Shown in pieces: positions 11,550 to 21,299 of a stretch of 64,000 nucleotides of DNA. Made by a program: the position numbers and the translations under genes. The notes below the pieces were generated by a model, which was not told where the DNA came from, made no database searches, and saw only the letters and a program-made list of their open reading frames with translations. Origin of the DNA: Diaporthe sp. PMI_573 (Eukaryota; Ascomycota; Sordariomycetes; Diaporthales; Diaporthaceae); assembly GCA_021399435.1 (NCBI GenBank), contig JAJTUP010000008.1, positions 1,550,001 through 1,614,000 of the forward strand, in the 5' to 3' direction. Numbering within the stretch: position 1 is the first letter of the stretch; every line of letters begins with the position of its first letter.

Positions 11550-14500
11550 ATGGGGACAGGACCCCCTGAAGGGCCCCTGGAACCCCCTGTAGCTGGCCCA
11601 CTGAACCCCCTAGACACCCTTGTCATTAGCCCACTAGGGCCCCCTAGCCCTTCGACCCCCATTCAGACTCAGACTTTGCCCCCTACTTTGGCCCCTACTT
11701 CGCCCGTTTTTCGACCTATCCTAACCCTGATTTCGACCTACTATATTCACTCTTTGGACCTTGGAAATAAGGCCCCTCTTGTCCTCCTAGCTACTCTCTC
11801 TGGCACTCCTGGATTGATAATGATTGATTTGGGAGCTACTTCTTGTTTTATTGACTTTGACTTTGCTCTTACCCAAGGGTACCCCCTTTGGAAGAAAACT
11901 TGCCCTAAAGCTCTATTAGTAGTAGATGGAAGGGAGTCTTCTGCTGGAGATATTCTCTATAAAGTCAACATTTGCCTCCAGATTAACCAGCACCTTAAAA
12001 CTTCTGTTTTTCAAGTTACGAAAATCTCTAGTTACCTAGCCATTCTAGGGTATTTATGGCTTTCCTATTATAACCTTATTATAGACTGGAAGACCAGCTC
12101 GATTTCTTTTATTTTAGATATTTGCTAGCTTTCTTGTTTGCCTACTTGTTTTTTACCTTTAGCTTCGACTATTTAGCCTTTGCCTCTAGCCTTGACTTTG
12201 CCCTTCTTAGCCAGCAACCCTGTAATAGCGAGAATTTTTAGTACAGCCCTTTTTTGATTTGCTAAACAAGATAAGGCCTAGATCTATAGGGTCTCTATTC
12301 AAGAGATTAAGGACTACCTAGCTTTTAAAGGAAACGAAAAATCCCCTGAAGAAGAAGAGGAATTTCTTTAGTTAAAGATACCTAACTAATTTCACGACCT
12401 TTTCCCTCTTTTTCGAAAAAGGGACGCTGAAAGGCTCCCTCCCTATAGGGGCACGCTTGACTGCCCTATAGAACTTGAAGAAGGAAAATTAGCTCCCTTC
12501 GGCCCCCTATACCCTATATCAGATCTCGAGCTCTAGGCTCTCCGAGTCTATTTAGACGACAACCTGAAAAAGGGCTATATTAAGCCATCTTCATCATCTA
12601 CCGCCTTACCTGTCCTCTTTGTTTGAAAGCCAGGAGGTGGACTTTGCTTTTGCATCAACTATAGGGCCCTAAATGCTATAACTAGGCGTAATAAGACCCC
12701 CTTGCTCTTAATAGACGACTCTCTTCAACGGCTCTCTAAAGCTAAAATCTTTTCTTACCTAGATCTTCGCTAGGGTTTCAACCAGATTCGAATTCACCAG
12801 GGCAACAAACCCCTTACAGCCTTCTATACTAGATACAGCCTTTTTGAATATATAGTAATGCCCTTTGGGCTAACTAATGCTCTAGCCGTCTTTTAGTCTT
12901 TTATTAATTATGTTTTGAGAGAATTTCTCAACATCTTTGTAGTTATCTATATAGATGATATCCTTATTTTCTCGAATTCAGAAAAGGAACACTCCTAGCA
13001 CCTTCAAGCCATCCTTAAGAAATTAGCCGAGGCTGGCTTGTTTATTAAAGGCGAAAAGTGTAAATTTTTTACTACTTTGACCACCTTCCTTGGTTTTATT
13101 ATCTCTCTAGAAGGGATTTCTATAGATTTAACTAAGGTGGCTACTATTTAAGACTGGAAGGCCCCTTCTTTAGTTAAAGAACTTTAGTTATTCCTTGAAT
13201 TTACTAATTTCTACTGAAGATTTATTTGAAAATATTTGCTTGTCTACTAACCTTTGTTTTTATTACTTTGAAAATCCTAGCTCTTCTTTTAGGACCCCTC
13301 CCAGCAAAAAGCCTTTGAAGCCCTGAAGGAGCTATTTACTTTAGAACCTATTCTTTGCTATTTTGATCCTACCCTTGACTCTATTCTCGAAACCGATGCC
13401 TCAGATAACGTCATTTCGGCTATCTTTTTCTAAAAGGTGCCCTATAATGGAAAGCACCTCTTACACCTTATTGCTTATAGATCCCGAAAGCTTACCTAAG
13501 CTGAAGAGAACTATGGGATAGGGGATAAAGAGATGCTGGTTATTATAGACGCCCTATCTAAATACTGTTTATATACTGAGTCTCTTGCCAAACCCCTTAC
13601 GGTTCTTATAGATTATTTAAATCTATCTGCCTTTACTTTGAAAAAAGTCTTGAATAGACAATAGGCCCGGTAGGCTAATAAGCTCTCTGGTATGAATTTT
13701 GTTATTTCTTTTTGCCTAGGGGAGTTAAATACTTGAGCTGATACTCTTATTCGAAGACCCTAAGACTAAAAGGGAGGTATAGCGGCTGTAGCCTCTGAAA
13801 AAACTATTGTATTATCTAAAAAGATAGTATATCTAAGAGCTATAGCTGCCTTAGCTGCCCCTACTCTCTCGGAATTTGAATCTACCTTTAACCTTTTGAC
13901 TATTTACTCAGCCCTTCCTTTAGACCCCTTTTTTAAGGAAATTCAATTACTACTTAAAAACCCTCTGAATTTAGCCCCTTGATACCTAGCTATAGATTTA
14001 GCTACTTATTCTATTTAAAACGGCCTCCTTCTTATTTGAAATCTGGTTTATATACTAGAGGGCGACCTAAGGAGACAGGTTATTTCTTCTTGATACTCCC
14101 ACCCAGCTGCTGGCCACCCTGGCATTGCCTCTACCTTTGAATTAATTACTCGAGATTTCTAGTGGCCTTCTATTTGAAAGACTATTTAGCAGTATATTTG
14201 AAATTGCTCCATTTGTTCTAGAATTAAGCCCTCCTGACTACCCTCTTTTGGCTTTTTGAAACCCCTGGAGATCCCCTAGAAATGCTGGACTTTTATTTCT
14301 ATGGATCTAATTACTGGCCTACCCCTTTCAAATTCTTTTGACGCCATTATCGTTTTTGTTGACCGACTCTTGAAAATGAGCCATTTTGTGCCCTGCAACA
14401 CTACTCTGGATTCTAAGGGCTGGGCCCTATTATTTAGAGATAATATCTTTTGTTTTCACGGTCTTCCTTCTGAATTTGTCTCTGATCGAGGTTCTATTTT

Positions 14501-15331
14501 TATTTCCGAATTTTCCAAGGCCCTATGTAGGTTACTCGGAATTAAATAGAATTTTTCTACTACAAACCACCTACAGTCTGACGGCCAGATAGAAGCTATT
14601 AATACCTTATTAGAACAATACCTTCGAGGGTATATATCCTATTAACAAGACGACTGGGTAGACTGGCTCTCTATGGCTGAATTTGCTTATAATAATTCTG
14701 TTTCCTCGACAACCAAGATTTTGCCTTTTTTTACTAACTATAGCTTTTACCCTTGTTTTGACTCCCTACTTCTAGCCCTAGATTCGACCCCAGAAGAAGT
14801 AAAAGAATTTACTTCTTTGTTTTCAGACCTTGAGAATTTTATCTATTTAGAAATCCGCCTAGCTTAGGAAGCCTATTCTGAGCAGGTAAATAAAAGTTGA
14901 CGATCCGCTCCGAATTTTACTCTAGGCTCTCGAGTATGGCTACTTTGCCGCCATATTTGCACTACTAGGCCTTCTCAAAAGCTCGATTTTAAATGCTTAG
15001 GGCCCTTTGAGATATCTTAGAAAATCTCTCCCTATGCCTATAAACTTAAGCTTCCCCCTAGTATGAAAATATACCTAGTTTTTCACGTTTCTCTACTTGA
15101 ACCCCTAGCCAAAGATCCTTTCCCTAACTAAGTTATTCCTCTACCCCCCCCTATTGAGGTTGAAGGGGAAGAGGAATTCTGGGTAAAGGAAATTCTTAAT
15201 TCTAGGATTAGAGGAAAGAAACGCTAGTTCTTAGTCAGCTGGGTAGGCTATGATACACCTACCTGGGAACCTTTGGAAAATATCTCTGAGACCGAGGCCT
15301 ATTCGAAGTACCTAGCCCGGTACCCTCACTA
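11550..15331 (+). pseudogene. Retrotransposon pol: protease, RT, RNase H, integrase, chromodomain
   Basis: All pol domains lie in one forward frame with no frameshift, but the frame is cut by many TAG and TGA codons at places where Gln or Arg is expected. The retropepsin site reads D-L-G (about 11826-11834) instead of the usual D-S/T-G. The RT catalytic box YIDD is intact at 12948-12959. RNase H begins around ETDAS (about 13390). An H2C2-like integrase zinc region is near 14090-14230, and the integrase core Asp/Asp/Glu residues are in MDLITG (14301), SDRG and DGQIEA. A chromodomain (SWVGYDTPTWEPLE) ends the protein near 15290. Chromodomain integrases are known to steer insertion toward heterochromatin. 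The most intact pieces are 11550-12128, 14301-14549 and 14673-14867. Confidence 0.9.
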
Positions 15332-15413
15332 GCCCTAGATATTTATTTGTTTATTTGTCCTTGTTTTTGTTTTAAACCAGCTTGTGGAACTCGCTTTGGA
15401 AAGGAGGGCCTAC

Positions 15414-15896
15414 TGTTATAAACAGCCTCCTTCAGACCCCTAGACCCCTTTAGCCTCCTTTAGCCCCTTCAAAGCCCTTCCAGCCTCCCTTAGCCCCTAT
15501 CCGCCTCCTTTAGAAAGAATAGGCTATCTATGCAAGCCTCTAGATATAAGTGGAGAAACTAGCTAGCCTAGCTTGGTAGAATCTTCTTATCGGAGTTATT
15601 CCTTCTGCCCTTTCCCATTTCTCTTTCTAGCCCCTGTTTTTCTCGAGTCATTATTCTCTCTGTCGGAGGAATATACCTCTCTGAAGGTCCGAACCTTCTA
15701 TGTATATATACCTAGCCTTTTCCTCTTAGATAGATAGTTAGTTCTTTAGTCAGATCAACTTTTTCCCTCCTACACCTAGCTTGCCTCCTCCTTCCTTGAA
15801 TTTGTTCTCTGTGAGGTGTTGAAGAATATCTTGACTATAGCCTTACTATGTCCCTCTACCCTTAGCCCTCTACCCTTAATCTAGGTGTTTTTAACA
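15414..15896 (+). repeat. 3' LTR
   Basis: 483 bp. Relative to the 5' LTR it shows ten C-to-T differences, seven in CpA (repeated CAG/TAG pairs) and three in CpG context. Confidence 0.92.
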
Positions 15897-15970
15897 GTAA
15901 TGCAAGATTGATGCAAAAAATGGAGACGCGATCTACACCAAAAACAAAGCCGCCCACTAAAACTTTAAAC

Positions 15971-16172
15971 TTTTAGACTAGTACTGCAACACCACCACAC
16001 CTCTAAATTGACCAAATCAATTGAAAATAAGGAATTTGAAGTAGTTAGCACCAATTGGTACCAATTTTAACTAACCCTTTGGCACCTGGTGGGTGCTAGG
16101 GTTGGCAAAAGTTGGTTAAGTTAGTAAAAGTGTCCCACTGACTGGTATGACCCACTGACTGGTGAACCACGT
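15971..16172 (-). repeat. Right terminal inverted repeat of the pogo-type element
   Basis: About 200 bp, inverted copy of 7532-7733, including both tandem CCAGTCAGTGGG copies (seen here as CCCACTGACTGG). TA follows at 16173-16174. Confidence 0.85.
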
Positions 16173-16457
16173 TATGGCAAACGAAATAATTTTTAATTTT
16201 TTTTTCAATGATTGCGAAACGAAGAAAACAGCTTTGAGGCATGTGTTCCCATCTGATATCTCAGAACCCAGGTATCCAGGTGTTTGTTGACCGCCTCACC
16301 TGGATGGAATGTTCAATTCCCTTTGCAGCTAGTTAATGGCTGATGCAGGCACCTAGAAATGTGTAATTTAGGTGGAAATCTAGCCTCACCACCTTCCGTC
16401 GTGTTGCGAGCCAGCGAGCGAGACGAGCCGACCAAATTCGTGCTCACATGACAAGGT

Positions 16458-17260
16458 TCAAGCGCCATTATCGTGTATCATAGCCCATACTCGATGGGGG
16501 GTCTTCAATCCCCATGTGCTAAAGTCTGTGGTCAGCTCCTCCAAGTCTCTGAACCCATGTTTCAAGTACAACTGATGGGCCGCCTCCGAAGATTCCAAAT
16601 ACGCTGGTAGGCCCCTCCTAGCTGCCTCCTCAATGGCCTGTGAGACCAACATGCCTCCTGCCCCACGTCCTTGGTAGTGAGGATCAGTATGGAGCAGGTG
16701 CATGTCTTCGCGGAAGCAGGTTAGTGGATAGTTGTCCAAGTTAGGAGTTGGCACAACGTAGTAGCTCTCCCATATGGGGCAACTTATGCCTGAAAGGAAA
16801 ATGACGAGGGACTCACATAAGTGTTTCTTGCCTCCCATGACTCTCTCCTTAAGCTTAGTCAAGCCGCCGAACAGCAGCTCACACGCTTCGCCATTGACGC
16901 CTGGAGGCCACTGCCTCTGAGGCCTTGGCTTCGGCGGATTGGTCCCGTCATAGACGACCCTAGTTCACGGCATCAGTACGAAGATCCTTCTTCACTCTCT
17001 CGAAATTTATATGCCGTGTACCATTTCGCGAAGGATATGATCTGCTCGCCCTCCAGCTTTGTGTCAATGACCTTGTAACAGAATGTGTTGGGCTCGTTAG
17101 ACTGCGCTTTTAGCTCCTTGGCTCGGTGCTCCAAGACATCGGGTGCGAACGGCCCGGGAAACAGGATCTGGTTCGTCTCTAGGGGTTTGTAGGCCTCATG
17201 CTCGATCACTGCGGATCGATACATGTCGGCATCCTCGGCGGGTGATACTTGAAGCACCAT
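16458..17260 (-). CDS. GNAT-family N-acetyltransferase
   Basis: Probably transfers an acetyl group from acetyl-CoA to a small amine or protein substrate; the substrate cannot be told. Three exons (17022-17260, 16817-16959, 16458-16705) give 209 residues. Intron 16960-17021 has donor GTACAC, branch TACTGAT and acceptor CTAG. Intron 16706-16816 has GTGAGT, branch CACTAAC and acceptor AAG. The C-terminal half shows the acetyl-CoA binding motif A of GNAT proteins: LHTDPHYQGRGAGGMLV (R/Q-x-x-G-x-G/A), then AYLESSEAAHQLYLKHGF, the motif B region. Start chosen at 17260 (MVLQVSPAEDAD), which fits fungal relatives; an in-frame ATG at 17311 would add 17 residues. Downstream lies the right end of the transposon. 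Confidence 0.85.
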
Positions 17261-17909
17261 TCTCGCGGATGGTGTGAGGGAGAGGGGGCTAAGGAGTCCA
17301 GATATCACCACGCGATGTTGTGTGACTATTCAGGACTTCACTTATCCGTCAGAAGAACCACTCCGTATCCTGGAGTGGATGTGGTAATTCGGTCAAGATC
17401 TGCTCGGATTCTATAGTCTGTCTCAGGTGAATGCGAAAGCGAGAGGACGGTCAGGTGAGTCACGGCGGGAATCCTTCGGGAGGGCGCCAGCGGCGTTAAC
17501 TAGTGTCTTTCGGCGTCCCGAAACGGTCGCGCTTTACAAAACTGGCTGCAATTATACGACTCAACACCGTTGACATGATTATTAATAGAGTGATAGCGAA
17601 TTAAGTAGGGATTGCTTGTCAAGAATGGCTATAAGATTGTAATCACATTTGATATTGCTTGGGTGTGATACATTTCCATTTCCTGCCTACCTAGGTGCCT
17701 TAAGTCGTGTTCAATCGTTCAAGATGTGGGTGTTCTCCGTGGGCATCGTCACAAAGCAGCATCCATGGCCACAATACTGACACTCTTGTGAAAGAACTCG
17801 AACTGGTGATGAGTGTGAAATTGACAGATATTCAGTAGGAGATTGAAGTCAGATACGCCAACCAGGAAATCAAGACCATAACCATCCATCCTCACAGGGC
17901 GGTTAAAGC
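17261..17909. other. Intergenic between GNAT promoter and ADH 3' end
   Basis: 650 bp without a gene. It should hold the GNAT promoter on the minus strand and the ADH 3' UTR. No clear motif seen. Confidence 0.4.
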
Positions 17910-19381
17910 TTATTGGAGTTCCAGAACTACACGCCCGTTGAGTTCACCTTTGTGCATCTGCTCAAAAGCCTCAGTGAGCTTCTCCATCTTCTCGGTCCGG
18001 AAATGCGTTTTGATAATCCCTCTTGCGGCAAGGTCGAGGGTCTCGATGGCTTCCTTCCGATTTCCGACCGCAACGCCAACGATCGTCTGCGCTTTCGCAA
18101 TCAGAGTCTGCGGATAGGCGGTACTGATAGCCTTGAGGTCTCCTTCTGGGATCCCGACGCAGACAAGAGTCCCTCCGAAGCGAAGGAGATCCATGCCCCT
18201 GATTTGCCACCTCGCGTTAGTAGCTTCACCTTAAGACAGCTTGACGGGGACACATCCGTGATTAGACAATACTCACATCGAGTAGGCAGCATTGGCAGCT
18301 GTAAGCACGATCACAGAGTGGGCGCCGAGCCCTCCCGTCAGATCCATCACCTCTTTCGTCACGTCTTTACTGGCCGTGAAGTCGATAAAATGCTCGGCGC
18401 CGGACTCGAGCACGATATCTTTCTTGCTTCCATTATCGATCCCAATCACCCTGAGACCCATGCCACGAGACGCAATCTGGACTGCGAGGTGGCCAAGGCC
18501 TATGAAATATTAGACTCCTCTGGAAGACCGTGATTATAGCGAATTTACTTACCACCTCCCGCACCGAGCAGGACGACCCACTCTCCGCTCTGTGTGTTTG
18601 ACTTTCGAAGAGCACTGTAGACCGTGACACCGGCACACAGCCTAAGGGCAATTTAGCATCCATGGGAGGCCGGGTTGCAACCCAGGCTGGAGTACTGCTC
18701 ACATTGGCGCAGCAGCGTCAGACGACAGAGCCAATGGTATAGGGGTGACATAAAAGGCAGAGCTGGTTACGTATTGCTGGAATGTTCCTGGCCAAAAGTA
18801 CCCGGAGACCTTTTGCTTAAAGCAGGCGGCCTCATACCCAGCCATGCAGGGTGCTTATGCCCATTGATTAGCGAAGCGGTCACGAAGATACCTAGCGGGA
18901 GGGGGCCAAGGAAAACTCACGGCAACTTCCGCAAATATCAGCAAGCCACTTAATACCGACTCTGTCTCCCACCTTCACCTCAGCCTTTTCTGTTCCTGGC
19001 CCCATCTTGACGATGACACCAACTCCCTCGTGGCCGCCGACCTAGAAATGCCATTAGCACCTCCATTCATCACGCCCACTTGAGAGCCTTCAACCAACCT
19101 GGCCAGCTTCAGTTGGGAATGGTAACTGCTTCCATCCGTTCAGCATGATCCCGAGATCGCTATGACACACTCCTGAATGTGTGCTGCGGTTTGTGTCAGT
19201 CCTCGTGTCGTGGTAGGTTTGTAAGCTACCAACCTTGGAACGTGATGGTGTTTGCGTACAGCTTAATCAACACATCCCCCGCGCCGGGTTCTGGCACGTC
19301 CAACTCGACAAGTTTGGTCGATATCTTTCCCGGTTGATCGTAGATCATCGCCTTGTGCTTGCTAGGAAGTGCGTCACCCAT
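17910..19381 (-). CDS. Zinc-dependent alcohol dehydrogenase (medium-chain, fungal ADH type)
   Basis: NAD(P)-dependent oxidation/reduction between a primary alcohol and aldehyde, probably cytosolic. Seven exons (19230-19381, 19099-19183, 18921-19041, 18703-18853, 18553-18641, 18277-18499, 17910-18198) join to 369 residues; introns are 46-78 bp. Catalytic zinc residues are in GVCHSDL and GGHEGVG. The structural-zinc loop has the exact C-x2-C-x2-C-x7-C spacing (CGSC, then CMAGYEAAC), formed across an exon junction. The Rossmann nucleotide-binding turn is [14 protein letters not shown] (residue ~190), also across a junction. The closest familiar type is yeast ADH1-like tetrameric ADH. No targeting sequence is evident before MIYDQPGK. 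Confidence 0.93.
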
Positions 19382-19601
19382 TTTGGCTCTTTTTGGATAT
19401 AAAGATAAGGGTATCGAGCTTGGTGTTTAGGTATCAGGCGAAGTTGACAGTGTAGGCCACGGCTTATCAGGAATATGTTCAGGAAGAAGAGGAGAAGGAA
19501 CATCCGAATTAAAGCCGCACTGGGTTTCACAAACTTGAACGTCATTGCATTTATGTGACCCCATAATGCCCTCAGAAGCAATGCGCTTACTGTTGGGCCC
19601 C

Positions 19602-19620
19602 GCGGGGATCCTAAGCGGGG
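19602..19620 (+). promoter_or_regulatory. Pair of CreA-type (SYGGRG) sites upstream of the ADH gene
   Basis: Two GCGGGG hexamers (19602-19607 and 19615-19620) sit within a GC-rich palindromic patch about 220 bases upstream of the ADH start. CreA, the carbon-catabolite repressor of ascomycetes, binds SYGGRG, and closely paired sites are the usual functional form. Regulation is inference. The rest of 19382-19885 shows only a TATA-like stretch near 19400 (minus strand) and no gene. Confidence 0.35.
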
Positions 19621-19885
19621 TACGGATAATGGTGAAGCGCCTCGGCGGTCCCGGGTCATGACATGGCATATCCACCGAGGACTATACCGATTTCAGATCA
19701 GCATCTGTGGGGAAGATCGGAAGGAATGCGAAAACGAGAGTTGATGTCTTTGAGACTTGAGATTTCGGCTTATAACCAACTCCTGATTCACCTAACCTCT
19801 CCTCACAAGTGGGCTGCTACATACCCTTGCTAGTTAGAGATAGGAGATTTCCAGTCGAGACGTTATTATATAGAGGGTCAGCAGA

Positions 19886-21299
19886 TCAAGCCAAGTATGA
19901 ACATGTCTTAGGATACTGCAGCGCATGCTTCATCGTCGTCTTGAGCTTGTCACCATCGATCTCATAGACAAACTTGACCTTTTGCAGCTTCTGCGCACGC
20001 GGCTTCAATGCTTCCTGGTATCCAATGATGTTTCCGTAATAAGGGGATGCGTAAGACACATCAACATCGAGATAGACTGCAGTTCATCGTTAGTGAAGCT
20101 CGAAGCTGCATGTTAGAAAGTTACTTATCCTTACATGTGGTAGAGTTGAGCACATTGCTGGTATCCAATATGGAGAACATTGCAGTCTCATCCCAGAAAG
20201 GGAATTCTGTACCATAGAATTCGTGGACGAGCTTAGTGTATGGGTTCTGAACCTCGTAGACTTCGTCCAAGTAGTCTTGAGTTGACATGACCTGGTTGGC
20301 AGCGTTGCCAACGATTGCTGCCATTATCAGCATCACAATAACCAACATTATTCACTCTGATATCACTCACTGATACTTGGAAAGTCAGCCGTTAAAGCAA
20401 TTTTGGCTCCCTCCGGATCAATCTTGAGGTTGATCTGTGGGTCAAAATCAGCAGACTGCGCCTTGAGGCCTTGTGATTTTTTCACACATATGCAACCACG
20501 AGTGTCATGAAACTCACATCCGAGCTGAGGTCCGCTTGCAAAACAGATCCAGAAGTCTGCAACAGAGTCACGTCGAGATAACCACCCATGATCACCAATC
20601 CTTTAGCCAAGGACGCGAACTCGGGATCCACTCGAACAGCCAGTGCAATGTTGGTCAAAGCACCACCGCTGAATATCATAACCTCGCCCGGATATCTTCG
20701 CACTTGCTCGACGATCCAGGCGGCAGAATTGTTCCCGGCCAAGGATCCGTTGGGAAAGCCCTCATAGAAGGCCGCCTCGACAACCTTCCTTGGGTCGCCA
20801 GATGTTGGGTCATTGCCAAGTGCCTCAGCAGTAAGGTTTTCAGGAGCGAAGGCACCTTGCTATTGAAATTGTAAGTAAAATTTTCTACCTCCACGATCTG
20901 CAAGCCTTGACATACCCAGGGCAAATCTCCATGAAGGTCCTCCCATTCCTGGAACAACTCCGGGGTGTTGATTAGTGGATAGTCGGAGCCCTTATATACC
21001 GGGATACAAGCGGACAAATTACCCGCTTCTAGGGTCGCCAGTGCGTGGAGGCTGGTTTGCAGGGACCACGAGTCCCCAGTATCGCCTACAAGACCGAGAA
21101 CATCCCAGCCAGCATCAAGAGCCAGGAGATATGGGATGAAACCGGCAGTACTCCAATCATTGTCTAAAATGATCTTCGTACCGGCGGTTGAAAAATTCCG
21201 AGCGCCCAAGGAATTAGTATGGCCATGCTCCGGCTGCTGGACTTTGGGAGCTGCCGTGGCAACGCATGCCAGGCCCAGAAATAAGAGTGCGGCTTTCAT
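19886..21299 (-). CDS. Secreted nucleoside-hydrolase-like protein with altered active-site motif
   Basis: Five exons (20916-21299, 20518-20859, 20371-20434, 20135-20317, 19886-20076) give 387 residues. A signal peptide (MKAALLFLGLACVATAAP) precedes an inosine/uridine-preferring nucleoside hydrolase fold, an enzyme family that cleaves the N-glycosidic bond of ribonucleosides. The N-terminal strand reads ILDNDWSTAGFIPYLLAL. The family motif is DxDPGxDD, so the first two Asp are kept, but the two Asp that normally bind Ca2+ and ribose are replaced by Ala-Gly. Later landmarks are present: MIFSGGALTNIALAV, KGLVIMGGYLDV and IVGNAANQVMS. Sequons NLT, NGS and NNS fit secretion. Introns are 48-83 bp and standard. 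Activity may be changed or lost. Confidence 0.85.

Larger units (their letters stand above)
9586..15896 (+). mobile_element. Ty3/Gypsy retrotransposon with chromodomain (chromovirus), complete but dead
   Basis: A 6,311-bp element with 483-bp LTRs of identical length that start TGTTA and end TAACA. It is flanked by a perfect 5-bp target duplication GTAAT (9581-9585 and 15897-15901). Internal order on the plus strand is gag, zinc knuckle, aspartic protease, reverse transcriptase, RNase H, integrase, chromodomain: the Ty3/Gypsy order. A polypurine tract (GGAAAGGAGGG, about 15398-15408) lies just before the 3' LTR. I could not recognise a standard tRNA-derived primer-binding site after 10068. It inserted into the pogo-type element and is therefore younger than it. 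Confidence 0.92.
7532..16172 (-). mobile_element. Pogo/Fot1-type DNA transposon, interrupted by a retrotransposon
   Basis: The ends match each other as inverted repeats beginning ACGTGGTTCACCAGTCAGTG, and both are flanked by TA (7530-7531 and 16173-16174), the target duplication of the Tc1/mariner/pogo superfamily. Removing the nested retroelement (9586-15896) and one copy of its 5-bp duplication leaves about 2.3 kb, a normal size. The interior holds one minus-strand transposase reading frame. The element lies between the beta/gamma-crystallin-like gene and the GNAT gene and is AT-richer than both. Confidence 0.85.
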
